A stretch of 64,000 nt of DNA from CAYFKJ01 sp964343605 (GCA_964343605.1 CAYFKJ010000001.1:868001-932000), one strand, 5' to 3'. Shown: positions 17,537 through 26,388, numbered from the stretch's first letter. The notes: generated by a model not told the origin, from the sequence alone. Translations and numbers: made by a program.

Positions 17537-18931
17537 TCAGTCCCGAACGCCTGCGCGCACCGTCGCCATGACGGCGGCGAGATCGTTGGGCAGCACCTCG
17601 AACCGCTCTGGCCGTTGATGTAGGTCGGCCAGCCTCGGGGGCAACTGCGGGCGCGTGCCGGTGGCCCGTTCGACGGCATCGGGGAACTTCGCCGGATGGG
17701 CCGTGGCCAGGGAAATCATCGGCAAAGAACGGTCGCGCCTGACCCGGCGCCCGGCCGCCACGCCGACCGCGCCGTGGGGATCGATGGCCTGACCGGTTTG
17801 TTCGGCGACGGCGCCGATCTCCTGCAGGGTGGCGTCCTCGCTCACGGCTTCGCCGTCGAACAGTTTGGCGGTCTCTGCCAGCGCTTCGTCGCCGACTTCG
17901 AATTCGCCGGACTGGTCCAGTGCCGCCATCAAGGCGCGCACCCGGCTGCCGTCGCGGCCTTCCATGTCGAACAACAGGCGTTCGAAATTGCTGGAGACCT
18001 GAATGTCCATGCTGGGGCTCATGGTGGGGTGGACATCGCCTTTTTTGTAGGCGCCGCTCTGAAAGAAACGGGCCAGGATGTCGTTGCGGTTGGTTGCGAC
18101 AACGAGCTGTTCGACCGGCAAACCCATTTCGCTGGCGCAGTAGCCGGCGAAAACGTCGCCGAAATTGCCCGTCGGCACGGAAAATGCCACGGAACGCGCC
18201 GGTGCGCCCACCGCAAGTCCGGCATGAAAGTAGTAGACGATCTGGGCCATGACGCGGGCCCAATTGATGGAATTGACGGCCGAAAGGCGCATTTCGTCAC
18301 GGAATTCCAAATTATTGAACATCGCCTTCACCAGCGCCTGGCAGTCGTCAAAAGTGCCCTGGATGGCGATGTTGTGAACATTGGCGGAGGTCACCGTCGT
18401 CATCTGCCGGCGCTGCACGTCGCTGACGCGGCCCTCGGGATGCAAAATGAAGATGTCGATGGCCGCCCGGTCCCGGCAGGCCTCGATGGCGGCGGAGCCG
18501 GTATCGCCCGATGTCGCCCCGACGATGGTCGCGCGCTGCCCCCGCCGGGTGAGCGTGCGGTCGAGCAGTCGGCCGAGCAACTGCAGGGCAAAATCCTTGA
18601 ACGCCAGCGTCGGTCCGTGAAACAGCTCCATCAGCCATTCGTTGGCGTCGAGCTGGCGAAGCGGCGCCACGGCCCGGTGGTCGAAACCGGCATAGGCTTC
18701 GACAATCAGCTCCGCGAACTCGGATTCGGGAATGTCATCCTCGACGAAGGGCAGCATGACGCGAAGCGCCAGGTCCGCGTAGGACATACCCGCCATGCCG
18801 TCGAGTTCGGCAGTCGAGAAAACCGGAAACGACTCCGGCACATAAAGGCCGCCGTCGCGGGCGAGCCCGGTCAACAGAACGTCTTCAAATCCGAGCGCGG
18901 GGGCCTCGCCCCTTGTGCTGACATACTTCAA
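17537..18931 (-). CDS. thrC: Threonine synthase
   Basis: A 464-residue PLP enzyme that converts O-phosphohomoserine to threonine, the step after ThrB. The PLP lysine lies in GPTLAFKDFALQLLG and the phosphate-binding loop in GATSGDTGSAAIEA. The standard N-terminus MKYVSTRGEAPALGF begins at a TTG (18931); GTG 18970 would add 13 residues and is the alternative. Leads the thrC, M16 peptidase, rimJ unit, divergent from the tetR cassette. Confidence 0.95.
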   Translation of the reverse strand: MKYVSTRGEAPALGFEDVLLTGLARDGGLYVPESFPVFSTAELDGMAGMSYADLALRVMLPFVEDDIPESEFAELIVEAYAGFDHRAVAPLRQLDANEWLMELFHGPTLAFKDFALQLLGRLLDRTLTRRGQRATIVGATSGDTGSAAIEACRDRAAIDIFILHPEGRVSDVQRRQMTTVTSANVHNIAIQGTFDDCQALVKAMFNNLEFRDEMRLSAVNSINWARVMAQIVYYFHAGLAVGAPARSVAFSVPTGNFGDVFAGYCASEMGLPVEQLVVATNRNDILARFFQSGAYKKGDVHPTMSPSMDIQVSSNFERLLFDMEGRDGSRVRALMAALDQSGEFEVGDEALAETAKLFDGEAVSEDATLQEIGAVAEQTGQAIDPHGAVGVAAGRRVRRDRSLPMISLATAHPAKFPDAVERATGTRPQLPPRLADLHQRPERFEVLPNDLAAVMATVRAGVRD

Positions 18932-19026
18932 GGCAAACTCATGGTTTCGGCTGAACGAATGCCGGTTCACGGCCCGGCGAAACTAGAGCAGTTTCGGGCC
19001 ATAGGGAAGCCCGGCAAAAGGGCTAC

Positions 19027-19066
19027 TTGACAATGTAATTTTGTACCTATTAGTATGTACAAAATT
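19027..19066 (+). promoter_or_regulatory. tetR promoter with overlapping palindromic operator
   Basis: TTGACA (19027-19032) and TAGTAT (19051-19056) form a promoter with an 18-base spacer. A perfect inverted repeat, AATTTTGTAC at 19037-19046 and GTACAAAATT at 19057-19066, overlaps the spacer, the -10 and the likely start point. This is the classic layout of a TetR-type autorepressor site. The same region lies between divergent tetR and thrC. Confidence 0.75.
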
Positions 19067-19081
19067 TACGAGATCCGATCA

Positions 19082-19690
19082 ATGGCAGAGGCACACTCCC
19101 GGACTCCCCACAAATGGAAGGAATCGCGACGACGGTCCTTGCTGGATGCCGCCAAGGCCCTGCTCTGGGAGCGCGGTTTCGAGGCCATGAGCCCCCGCGC
19201 GGTGCAGGACGCCAGCAAGACCGGGCAGGGCAGCTTCTATCATCACTTCAGCGGTAAGCAGGCGCTGGCCGCGGCGGCTATCGAGGAGATCAAGGATGAG
19301 CTCATTGCCGACTTCGATGCCTCGTTCCGCCTCGACCGACCCGCTCTTGAGCGCATTGAGGACTATTTGACGCGATCCCGCGATGGCCTTACCGGCTGCC
19401 GTGTCGGACGCCTGACGTCGGAGCGATCGATAATGGAGGAGACCATCCGCGCACCGGTGGCCGCGTTCTTCGCCCACGTGGCCAAGGCGATAGCGGATAG
19501 CCTTCGGGAGGCGCAATCCCAGGGCCAATTGCCGCGCGATATCAACGCTACGGCGCTTGCAACCACGCTTATCGCCGTTATTCAGGGCGGCTACGTCCTG
19601 AGCCGGGCCCATCAGGATGGGGAGGCGTTGAATAGAGCCGCCGCCGGCGCCGTCCAACTTTTGAAACAAGCAGGAATATCCGCAAAATGA
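19082..19690 (+). CDS. TetR family transcriptional regulator
   Basis: A 202-residue repressor. The N-terminal helix-turn-helix spans about residues 15-60 (SLLDAAKALLWERGFEAMSPRAV and TGQGSFYHHFSGKQAL), and the C-terminal ligand domain follows the TetR_C type with SERSIMEETIRAPVAAFF. The ATG at 19082 is chosen; the ATG at 19055 lies inside the promoter -10 and operator, so it could not be in the message. Its stop overlaps the GST gene start by four bases (ATGA). Probably represses itself and the two downstream genes; the inducer is unknown. Confidence 0.9.
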   Translation: MAEAHSRTPHKWKESRRRSLLDAAKALLWERGFEAMSPRAVQDASKTGQGSFYHHFSGKQALAAAAIEEIKDELIADFDASFRLDRPALERIEDYLTRSRDGLTGCRVGRLTSERSIMEETIRAPVAAFFAHVAKAIADSLREAQSQGQLPRDINATALATTLIAVIQGGYVLSRAHQDGEALNRAAAGAVQLLKQAGISAK

Positions 19691-20295
19691 TGAAGATCTA
19701 CTATTCCGACGCCTCGCCTTACGCCCGCAAGGTCCGCATGACAGTGCTGGAGAAGGGATTGTCAGAGCAGGTCGAGTTCGAAGTGTGCGCGCCCTATGAC
19801 AAGCCCGCCGAACTGGTCGAGGCCAACCCCATCATCAAGGTCCCGGCGCTGGTACGCGAGGATGGATCGTCGTTGTTCGACAGCGCGGTCATCTGCGAAT
19901 ACCTCGACAGCCTCACGCCCGAGCCCCGCTTGCTGCCGCTGGAGGCTGGCGAAGACCGCTGGGCGGTCCTCAGGCTTCACGCCCTGGCCAACGGCATGAC
20001 CGACGCGACCTACCTTGCCACGATGGAAGGCCGCCGCCCCGACGGCGAACAATCGCCGGACTGGGTCGACAAACAACGCGGCAAGATCACCAGTTGTTGC
20101 GATGCCTTGGAAATGAGCCCCCTGCCCGATCCCGACAGGCCCACTTTGGGCACCCTGGCGCTCGCCGCCGGGCTGGGCTACGTCGACCTGCGGCATGACG
20201 ATCTCGGATGGCGCAACGGGCGATCAAACCTTACCGCCTGGATGGACCAGGCGTCGGCGCGCCCCAGTTTTCAAGCAACCGTTCCGTCCCCATAA
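19687..20295 (+). CDS. Glutathione S-transferase family protein
   Basis: A 202-residue protein with an N-terminal thioredoxin-like GST domain (MKIYYSDASPYARKVRMTVLEKG; the SPYARKVR motif provides the catalytic Ser), the cis-Pro segment NPIIKVPALV, the glutathione-binding DSAVICEYLD, and a helical C-terminal domain. Translationally coupled to tetR, so likely part of an inducible response to an electrophile or drug. gshA, needed for glutathione, is at 33230. The substrate cannot be read from sequence. Confidence 0.9.
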   Translation: MMKIYYSDASPYARKVRMTVLEKGLSEQVEFEVCAPYDKPAELVEANPIIKVPALVREDGSSLFDSAVICEYLDSLTPEPRLLPLEAGEDRWAVLRLHALANGMTDATYLATMEGRRPDGEQSPDWVDKQRGKITSCCDALEMSPLPDPDRPTLGTLALAAGLGYVDLRHDDLGWRNGRSNLTAWMDQASARPSFQATVPSP

Positions 20296-20313
20296 GCCAC
20301 GATCGGACCCACC

Positions 20314-20910
20314 ATGCTCGACGAACCCGATATCGTTTTCTCCGACGCCATCCTGGCCACCCAGGCCCGCAACGGCGCGGCCGGGGCAGGGGAGAAGATC
20401 ATCAAACGCGGTTGGAACAAGACCGTCACGGACGATCTCAAGGCATTCCTGGAGGTTCAGGATTCCTTTTATTTCGGCACTGCCGGCAAGTCCGGCCAGC
20501 CCTACATTCAGCACCGGGGCGGACCGAAGGGATTTCTCAAACCCGTGGACGAGACCACCTTGGCTTTTGCCGATTTCCGCGGCAACAGGCAATACATCTC
20601 AACCGGCAATCTGTCCGAAAACGATAAGGCTTTCATCTTCCTCATGAACTATCCCGCGCGGACGCGCATCAAAATCTGGGGCCGGGCCGAGGAAAGCGAC
20701 GATCAGAAGTTGATCAAAGCCCTGTCGGACGACGAGTACGATGCCGTCGTCGAGCGCGCCATCCGCTTCAAGATCGAAGCCTGGGACCTCAACTGCCGCC
20801 AACACATCGTCGAACGCTACACCCAGGAGGACGTCGAAACCGTCGTCGCCGGTCTGCAATCCCGCATCAAGGAATTGGAGGCCCTGGTGGTCGGTCAGAC
20901 GGTGGGGTAG
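20314..20910 (+). CDS. Pyridoxamine 5'-phosphate oxidase-related FMN-binding protein
   Basis: A 198-residue split-barrel flavoprotein. The segment DSFYFGTAGKSGQPYIQHRG, the FADFRGNRQYISTGNL stretch and the ending with RIKIWGRAEE match the PNPOx-like superfamily that binds FMN and often reduces small xenobiotics. It starts 18 bases after the GST gene and so probably belongs to the TetR-controlled cassette. True vitamin B6 oxidase activity is unlikely since the PdxH C-terminal motif is missing. Confidence 0.85.
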   Translation: MLDEPDIVFSDAILATQARNGAAGAGEKIIKRGWNKTVTDDLKAFLEVQDSFYFGTAGKSGQPYIQHRGGPKGFLKPVDETTLAFADFRGNRQYISTGNLSENDKAFIFLMNYPARTRIKIWGRAEESDDQKLIKALSDDEYDAVVERAIRFKIEAWDLNCRQHIVERYTQEDVETVVAGLQSRIKELEALVVGQTVG

Positions 20911-20929
20911 ACGGTATAGATCAACCTGG

Positions 20930-21042
20930 CGTCACCTCGGCGAAGGCCGGGGTCCAGTTTGTCCTTTTTTTGGACACTTGGATGAATTGCCCGTCGTTTC
21001 AACAAAAGAAAAAACTGGATTCCGGCATGCGCCGGAATGACG
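20930..21042. repeat. Nested palindromic intergenic element, type A, copy 2
   Basis: The left half, GTCACCTCGGC-GAAG-GCCGGGGTCCAGT (20931-20958), and the right half, ACTGGATTCCGGC-ATGC-GCCGGAATGAC (21014-21041), are each palindromic, and together they form a large inverted repeat with an AT-rich middle. Same plan as 5224-5316: GTCA/TGAC ends, TGGA next to the core and 8-base inner arms. It lies between the convergent ends of the PNPOx-like and M32 genes. Confidence 0.8.
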
Positions 21043-21089
21043 GCTGCTCGGAAGACATCGGCCACGGAAATTGCGGCGGCACGAGCCCC

Positions 21090-22595
21090 TCAACCGCCCA
21101 GATAGCGTTCCTCGAGATGCGCCTTGTAGGTTTCGATATTGAGGGGTTTGCCGGTGGCGCGCATCAACAGGTCCTGGGTCGACATCAGCGACCCCAGCGC
21201 GTGGACATGCGAGCGCAGCCAGGCCAGGAGCGGCTGGAAGTTGCCGGATTCCAACCCCGGAAGCACCTCCTCGGAATCGCGCACCGCCGCTTCGAACAAC
21301 TGGGCGGCGGCGATAGCGCCCAAGGTATACGTCGGGAAATACCCGAAGGCGCCGCTCGGCCAGTGAATGTCCTGTAGACAACCGTCACGATCGTCGGGCG
21401 GGGTTTGACCCAGCGCCTTTTCCATCGCCTCGTTCCAGGCGCCGGGCAAGTCGGCCACTTTGAGGTCGCCGGCAATCATGGCGCGTTCCAGCCGGTAGCG
21501 CAAAATGACGTGCGAGGGATAGGAAACTTCGTCGGCGTCGACACGGATGAGGCCGGGTTCGACACGGCGGTAGTGGCGCACCAGGTTCTCCGGCTCCCAG
21601 GCCGGACCGTTGCCGCCGAACGTTTCGCGGACCAAGGGCGTCAGATAGCGGATGAAGGGTTCCGACCGGCAAGCCAGCATTTCGATGATCAGCGACTGGC
21701 TCTCGTGCAGCGTCATGCCGCGCGCCGCGCCCACCGGTTGGTGGCGCCACTGGCCGGGCAGGCCGCGCTCGTAGAGGGCGTGACCGGTCTCGTGCAGCAC
21801 TCCCATCAGGCTTTGCGTGAAATCCGATTCGTAATAGCGCGTGGTGATACGGACATCATCAGGTACGCCGCCCGTGAAGGGATGGTGACTGACGTCGAGC
21901 CGGCCGAATTCAAAATCGAAGCCCAACTGGTGCATCAGCCGCTCGGCCAGGGCGCGCTGGTCGCTCACCGGGAACGACCCCGCCAGCGGCTCCGGTTGCG
22001 GGCCGGCCGCCTGGGCCTCCTGAACCTTGGCGCGGAAATCGGGGAGAAAGTCTTCAAGACCGTCAAACAACGGATCGATGTCGGACGCCCGTGCGCCCGG
22101 ATCGAACTCGTCGAGCAGGGCGTCGTAGGGATCGATCCCGAGGGCTTCGGATTTGATCTGGGCGACTTCGGTAACCAGCGAAACGAGATGGCTCAGGAGC
22201 GGTTCCAGCTTGGCGAAGTCGTTTTCCGGGCGGGCGTCCCGCCACACCATCTCGCAGGCCGAGGTGGCCTGGCTCAACGCTTCGACGAGATCCGCGGGAA
22301 TGGCATTGGCATGGCGCCACATGCGGCGCATCTCCTCGACGTTGGCGGTGTGCCAATTGTCGAAGTCGTCGGGGTTCTTTTCGATCTCGCGTTCGGCGCT
22401 GGTCAAGGTTTCGTCCAACACCGGATCGGTCATCAGCTCATGGCAGACCAGTGAGAGGGCGGCGATCTGGTCGGCGCGAGCGGAGGCTCCACCCGCCGGC
22501 ATCATCGCCGCCGAATCCCAGTGCAATACTGCCAAAGCCCCGTTCAGGTCCGTGAGACGCTTGAACCGCCCTTCTACGTCGTTATACGCCTTCAT
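21090..22595 (-). CDS. M32 family metallocarboxypeptidase (Taq type)
   Basis: A 501-residue zinc carboxypeptidase, mostly helical. The zinc site is HETGH in GVLHETGHALYERGLP with the downstream Glu in GMTLHESQSLIIEM; the family motifs VRITTRYYESDF and SYPSHVILRYRLE are present. It releases C-terminal residues from peptides in the cytosol. The ATG at 22595 (MKAYNDVEGRFKRL) is preferred to GTG 22601. It is followed upstream, after a short gap, by the SURF1 gene on the same strand, but is probably not part of the cox operon function. Confidence 0.94.
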   Translation of the reverse strand: MKAYNDVEGRFKRLTDLNGALAVLHWDSAAMMPAGGASARADQIAALSLVCHELMTDPVLDETLTSAEREIEKNPDDFDNWHTANVEEMRRMWRHANAIPADLVEALSQATSACEMVWRDARPENDFAKLEPLLSHLVSLVTEVAQIKSEALGIDPYDALLDEFDPGARASDIDPLFDGLEDFLPDFRAKVQEAQAAGPQPEPLAGSFPVSDQRALAERLMHQLGFDFEFGRLDVSHHPFTGGVPDDVRITTRYYESDFTQSLMGVLHETGHALYERGLPGQWRHQPVGAARGMTLHESQSLIIEMLACRSEPFIRYLTPLVRETFGGNGPAWEPENLVRHYRRVEPGLIRVDADEVSYPSHVILRYRLERAMIAGDLKVADLPGAWNEAMEKALGQTPPDDRDGCLQDIHWPSGAFGYFPTYTLGAIAAAQLFEAAVRDSEEVLPGLESGNFQPLLAWLRSHVHALGSLMSTQDLLMRATGKPLNIETYKAHLEERYLGG

Positions 22596-22649
22596 TTGCA
22601 CCCATAATAACCGCTCGCCGCCTCGGGGCGAAGCGCCCAGGTCAATTAG

Positions 22650-23363
22650 TTAGCTAGAGCGGCGAACACGCAGGGCAAAAATCAGGTAAATAGCCGTCAA
22701 AGCCCCCGCCAGGGCAAACCAGGTCAGCGCATATGAGAAATGGTTATTCACGATTTCGGTTCTGGTCCGCCCCCCGATCGGCAACTCGCCGGGAATATCC
22801 ATCTTACTGATTTCAATAATGAAATCTGGGGCGGTCAGCCCAAGCGATCGGGCCATGGCGGCGGCATCGGCGGCATACCATACGCCTTTTGCGGGATCGT
22901 CCGCAGGGGTTAACCAACCGCGTCCCGGAGTCCCTGTCCTGACGATGCCGGAAAGGCGGATTTCACCCGCGATCTGACCCGCCATGCGGGTTTCCGGCGC
23001 ACGCCGTGCGTTCGGCACCCAGCCCCGGTCGACCAGCACCACACCGCCACCTTCCGTGGCAATCCGCTTAAACGGCGTCACGACATGGACGCCTGCCACG
23101 CCTTCGCGGTTGCGGTTTAGGACGTGGAGTTCACGCTCGTGCAGAAAATGACCGCTCGCCCGGACCCGGCTGAAATTCAGTTTTTCCGGCTGGACGACCA
23201 AGCCTGGAAGTTCAACCGGCGGCGCGGCCAAGGCCGCTTGCCGTTGCGCGATCAGATCGGCCTTCCAGGCCAGGCGCTCGAGTTGCCAGAACCCGAGCGC
23301 CAGCAGGACAATCAGGGCGGGCAGAGCCGTCACGGTTGGCCAGAGCAATGGGCGGAAGGTCAT
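22650..23363 (-). CDS. SURF1 family cytochrome oxidase assembly protein
   Basis: A 237-residue inner-membrane protein that helps insert heme a into CoxA. It has two membrane helices, at about residues 10-28 (LPALIVLLALGFWQLERLAWK) and near the C-terminus (SYALTWFALAGALTAIYLIFA), with a periplasmic domain between. The motifs GVHVVTPFK, VLVDRGWVP and NNHFSYALTWFALA are SURF1 hallmarks. Its ATG overlaps the DUF983 stop (ATGA). Last gene of the cox assembly group. Confidence 0.93.
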   Translation of the reverse strand: MTFRPLLWPTVTALPALIVLLALGFWQLERLAWKADLIAQRQAALAAPPVELPGLVVQPEKLNFSRVRASGHFLHERELHVLNRNREGVAGVHVVTPFKRIATEGGGVVLVDRGWVPNARRAPETRMAGQIAGEIRLSGIVRTGTPGRGWLTPADDPAKGVWYAADAAAMARSLGLTAPDFIIEISKMDIPGELPIGGRTRTEIVNNHFSYALTWFALAGALTAIYLIFALRVRRSS

Positions 23364-23734
23364 TGCCCGCGCCGGGCCTCACCGGCCTGATGGCGGAACT
23401 GCAAGGCGATAAGCGTCGCCTTGAAGATGCGCAGCAGGAAAACGGAGGCGACAAGGATAAACGGAAACCACAGCACCCCGTGCATCCAGAGCGGCGGTGC
23501 GAAAACGAATTCCACCCAGGCCGCCAGCCCGACGACGACGAAGCCGAGGACCAGGACAACGAAAACCGCCGGCCCGTCGCCCGAATCATGGTTTGAGTAA
23601 TCCAGGCCGCAGGTCGTGCAGGCCGGAACGACTTCGAGAAGACCCGAAAACAATTTCCCCTTTCCGCATCCGGGGCATCGGCAGGCGAGCCCGGCGCGGA
23701 AAGGGGAAACGGTTTGCGTTTGCTCTACCGGCAT
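23360..23734 (-). CDS. DUF983 family membrane protein
   Basis: 124 residues. An N-terminal zinc-ribbon-like part with four cysteines (CRCPGCGKGKLF and CTTCGLDY) is followed by two membrane helices (about residues 54-75 and 84-105). DUF983 proteins are regularly found between coxC and SURF1 in alphaproteobacteria, as here, which suggests a part in oxidase assembly, though none is proven. The start at ATG 23734 is clear; the same frame is open upstream inside coxC but that is not protein-like. Confidence 0.9.
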   Translation of the reverse strand: MPVEQTQTVSPFRAGLACRCPGCGKGKLFSGLLEVVPACTTCGLDYSNHDSGDGPAVFVVLVLGFVVVGLAAWVEFVFAPPLWMHGVLWFPFILVASVFLLRIFKATLIALQFRHQAGEARRGQ

Positions 23735-23762
23735 GGCGCCGGTACAGCTGGATTGGCGCCGC

Positions 23763-24590
23763 TTAGTTGCCGCCCCACCAATAGACGCCGCAGAACAAGA
23801 ACAGCCAGACGACATCGACGAAATGCCAGTACCAGGCCGCCGCCTCGAAGCCGAAGTGGTGGTCCGGCTTGAAGTGGCCCTTGTAGGAGCGCACCAGGCA
23901 GACCACCAGGAAAATCGTCCCGATGATGACATGGGCCCCGTGGAAACCCGTCGCCATGTAGAAGACCGAGCCGTAGATTCCGCTGGTGAAGTCGAACGGG
24001 GCAAACATGTACTCGTAGGCCTGAAAGCCGGTGAACGTGGCGCCCAGGATAATCGTGAGCCAAAGACCATTGATCAGGCCCTTCTGGTTGCCGGCCCGCA
24101 GGGCGTGGTGCGCCCAGGTCACCGTGGTGCCCGAGGTGAGCAGGATCAGAGTGTTGAGGAAGGGGATGCCCCAGGGGTCGAACACCTCGATGTCCGAGGG
24201 CGGCCAGACGCCGCCGGTATGGGCATCGCGGCCCACCAGTTCGGGGCTCTCGACGCCGCCGGGATAGAGGCTGGCGTCAAAGAAGGCCCAGAACCAGGCA
24301 ACGAAAAACATGACTTCCGAAGCGATGAACAGGACCATGCCGTAGCGCATGCCGATCTGCACCACCGGGGTGTGGTCACCCCTGAAAGTCGCCTCGTCAA
24401 TGACGTCGCGCCACCAGACGAACATGGTGTAGAGCACCATGACTCCGCCAATGGGCAGCACCCAAGGCGTGTAATCATGCATGTACAAGAGCGCGCCGAC
24501 GGCCAGGACGAGCGCCGACAGCGCCCCCAGGGCCGGCCACGGGCTCGGGTCGACCAGGTGGTAGTCGTGCCCTTTGGTGTGCGTTGCCAT
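23763..24590 (-). CDS. coxC: Cytochrome c oxidase subunit III
   Basis: A 275-residue seven-helix subunit of aa3-type oxidase. Mitochondrial-type motifs: HDYHLVDPSPWP at the start, EVMFFVAWFWAFFDASLYP, and TGFHGAHVIIGTIFL with HFGFEAAAWYWHFVDVVWLFL at the end. GGGAGAAG precedes the ATG. It follows ctaG in the cox operon and precedes DUF983 and SURF1. Confidence 0.97.
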   Translation of the reverse strand: MATHTKGHDYHLVDPSPWPALGALSALVLAVGALLYMHDYTPWVLPIGGVMVLYTMFVWWRDVIDEATFRGDHTPVVQIGMRYGMVLFIASEVMFFVAWFWAFFDASLYPGGVESPELVGRDAHTGGVWPPSDIEVFDPWGIPFLNTLILLTSGTTVTWAHHALRAGNQKGLINGLWLTIILGATFTGFQAYEYMFAPFDFTSGIYGSVFYMATGFHGAHVIIGTIFLVVCLVRSYKGHFKPDHHFGFEAAAWYWHFVDVVWLFLFCGVYWWGGN

Positions 24591-24671
24591 CCTTTACTTC
24601 TCCCGCAAACCTGTGTCCAGCACCGGTACGAACCGGTTAACGACACAAGAAACTAGATACCCGTCCATTCC

Positions 24672-25331
24672 CTAATTCATTTTGCCGTCGGCCGACTTGG
24701 GATCGAGCGCCGTTGTCTGGCGTTCGTCTATGTCTTCCAAGAGCGGCTTTTCGAAAAAGGTGTAGGACAACGTGATGGTCCCGACGTCGTCGAGGTTGCG
24801 ATCGTTGACGATATCGGGGTCGACAAAGAAGGAAACCGGCATGTCGATGGACTGGCCGGGCTCCAGAACCTGCTCGGTGAAGCAGAAACATTCGATCTTG
24901 CTGAAATACGGCCCTGCCTTGTGCGGCGTGACGTTGTAGCTGGCGGTTCCCATGACGCGCCGGCCCAGGGGATTGTGGGCCGTGTAGAAAGCCAGCGTTT
25001 CCTCCCCCAGCCGGACCGTGACCTCGCGCTGGACGGGCTTGAATTTCCAGGGCATGCCGCGTGCGACACTGGCGTCGAATTGCACCGTGATCACCCGCCC
25101 GGCAGCCTGTCCCTGCGGCGCGCCCGGCGCCGTCGCGGCGACCTGGGACGTCCCGCCGTAACCCGTGACCTGGCAGAACAGCGTGTAAAGCGGTACGGCG
25201 GCGAAAGCGAGCCCGATCATGCCGAGGGCCACGCCCGCCAACACCAGCCCCGTGGCGGCATTGCGCCGCGCCGGAACGGCAACCGGGTTCGGCTGAGCGG
25301 CGCTGGCGGAAGATTTGGTGTTTGCTGTCAT
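24672..25331 (-). CDS. ctaG: Cytochrome c oxidase assembly protein CtaG/Cox11
   Basis: A 219-residue copper chaperone that delivers copper to the CuB site of CoxA. One N-terminal membrane helix (ATGLVLAGVALGMIGLAFAAVPLY) anchors a periplasmic immunoglobulin-like domain. The copper motif CFCF is in KIECFCFTEQ, with the family pattern PVSFFVDPDI and TLSYTFF. It lies between the 36-residue CoxF-like gene and coxC. Confidence 0.96.
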   Translation of the reverse strand: MTANTKSSASAAQPNPVAVPARRNAATGLVLAGVALGMIGLAFAAVPLYTLFCQVTGYGGTSQVAATAPGAPQGQAAGRVITVQFDASVARGMPWKFKPVQREVTVRLGEETLAFYTAHNPLGRRVMGTASYNVTPHKAGPYFSKIECFCFTEQVLEPGQSIDMPVSFFVDPDIVNDRNLDDVGTITLSYTFFEKPLLEDIDERQTTALDPKSADGKMN

Positions 25332-25337
25332 GGCCGA

Positions 25338-25448
25338 TCACATTTTCACGATGGTGATGACGTAGAACAGCACGACGAGGGCCAAAAGCGCCCCGAACAG
25401 CAAATAGTTCCGCCCGCGGCGGCGTTTATGGCGTTCGTCCATCGGCAT
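25338..25448 (-). CDS. Small CoxF-like oxidase assembly protein
   Basis: A 36-residue gene between ctaB and ctaG. The N-terminus is strongly basic (MPMDERHKRRRGRN), followed by a single hydrophobic helix (YLLFGALLALVVLFYVITIV), so a tiny single-span membrane protein with its charged end inside. It starts one base after the ctaB stop (TGACATG) and ends six bases before the ctaG start, which points to tight coupling. Short proteins of this layout occur at the same place in other alphaproteobacterial cox operons. A second ATG two codons in could be the true start. Confidence 0.75.
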   Translation of the reverse strand: MPMDERHKRRRGRNYLLFGALLALVVLFYVITIVKM

Positions 25449-25449
25449 G

Positions 25450-26388
25450 TCACGCCAAGGCTCCCATGACCAGGCGGTCCACGACCAGGAGAACGAAAAT
25501 CAAAAAGAGGTAGAGGATGGAAAAGCCGAACAGGCGGCGGGCCAGGGCGGTCGCGCCCGAGGCGTCACCGCGTCGCCAGACGGCGTAGGCCAGCCCCAGG
25601 AAGACGGCGCCGAGGCCGGCCGCGGCAAGACCATAGACCCCGCCCGACATGCCGAGGTACCAGGGCGTCAGCGTCAGGGGCACCAATACGAGGCTGTAGA
25701 GCAGGATCTGCTTGCGCGTTTCCTTCAGGCCGGCCACCACCGGCAACATCGGCACGCCCGCGTTTTCATAATCATCGGAACGGTAGAGAGCCAGCGCCCA
25801 GAAGTGCGGCGGCGTCCAGATGAAGATGATGGCAAAGAGGACGATGGACTCGAGACTGACGCCGCCGGTGGCGGCGGCCCAGCCGACCATCGGCGGGAAG
25901 GCGCCCGCAGCGCCGCCGATAACGATGTTCTGCGGCGTCCGCCGCTTCAGCCACATGGTATAGATCACGACGTAGAAGGCGATGGTACCCGCCAGCAGCG
26001 CCGCGGCCGTCCAATTGACCGCTAACCCCATGACCGCAACGGAACCGACCGCCAAGGTCGCTCCCAGTCCCAAGGCATCGCCCGGCGAAACCAAGCCTTT
26101 GGGGATGGGACGGTTGCGCGTGCGCTTCATGACGGCGTCGATATCGGCGTCGTACCACATGTTGATGGCGCCCGACGCGCCGGCGCCGACGGCGATGCAC
26201 AACAGAGCGACGAACCCGAGAACGGGATGCATGTCCCCCGGCGCCAGCCATAAGCCGACGAAGCTGGTGAAGACAACCAGCGACATGACGCGCGGCTTGA
26301 GCAGCGCGACATAGTCCTGCGCCCGCGCACCGGCTTCTTGCGCCGGGCGTTCGTCGGTCGAGGTGTATGCCGCCATGTGGCTCGTCAC
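25450..26388 (-). CDS. ctaB: Protoheme IX farnesyltransferase (heme O synthase)
   Basis: A 312-residue polytopic prenyltransferase that adds farnesyl to heme B, giving heme O, the precursor of heme A for this oxidase. The first Asp-rich motif is NMWYDADIDAVMKRTRNRP; the second region carries WTPPHFWALALYRSDDYENA. About nine membrane helices. A GTG start with GGAG nine bases upstream is used; an ATG four codons later is possible. Sits between coxA and the CoxF-like gene. ctaA, for the next heme step, is not in this window. Confidence 0.96.
   Translation of the reverse strand: MTSHMAAYTSTDERPAQEAGARAQDYVALLKPRVMSLVVFTSFVGLWLAPGDMHPVLGFVALLCIAVGAGASGAINMWYDADIDAVMKRTRNRPIPKGLVSPGDALGLGATLAVGSVAVMGLAVNWTAAALLAGTIAFYVVIYTMWLKRRTPQNIVIGGAAGAFPPMVGWAAATGGVSLESIVLFAIIFIWTPPHFWALALYRSDDYENAGVPMLPVVAGLKETRKQILLYSLVLVPLTLTPWYLGMSGGVYGLAAAGLGAVFLGLAYAVWRRGDASGATALARRLFGFSILYLFLIFVLLVVDRLVMGALA

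Noticed and set aside
16260..18263. A 667-residue reading that extends the M16 peptidase into thrC
   Set aside because: The upstream 249 residues are antiparallel-frame noise inside thrC (Arg/Gly-rich, no homology signs). The M16 family N-terminus begins exactly at ATG 17516.
19055..19081. Upstream ATG for the TetR gene
   Set aside because: It lies inside the -10 box and operator, so it would not be part of the message.
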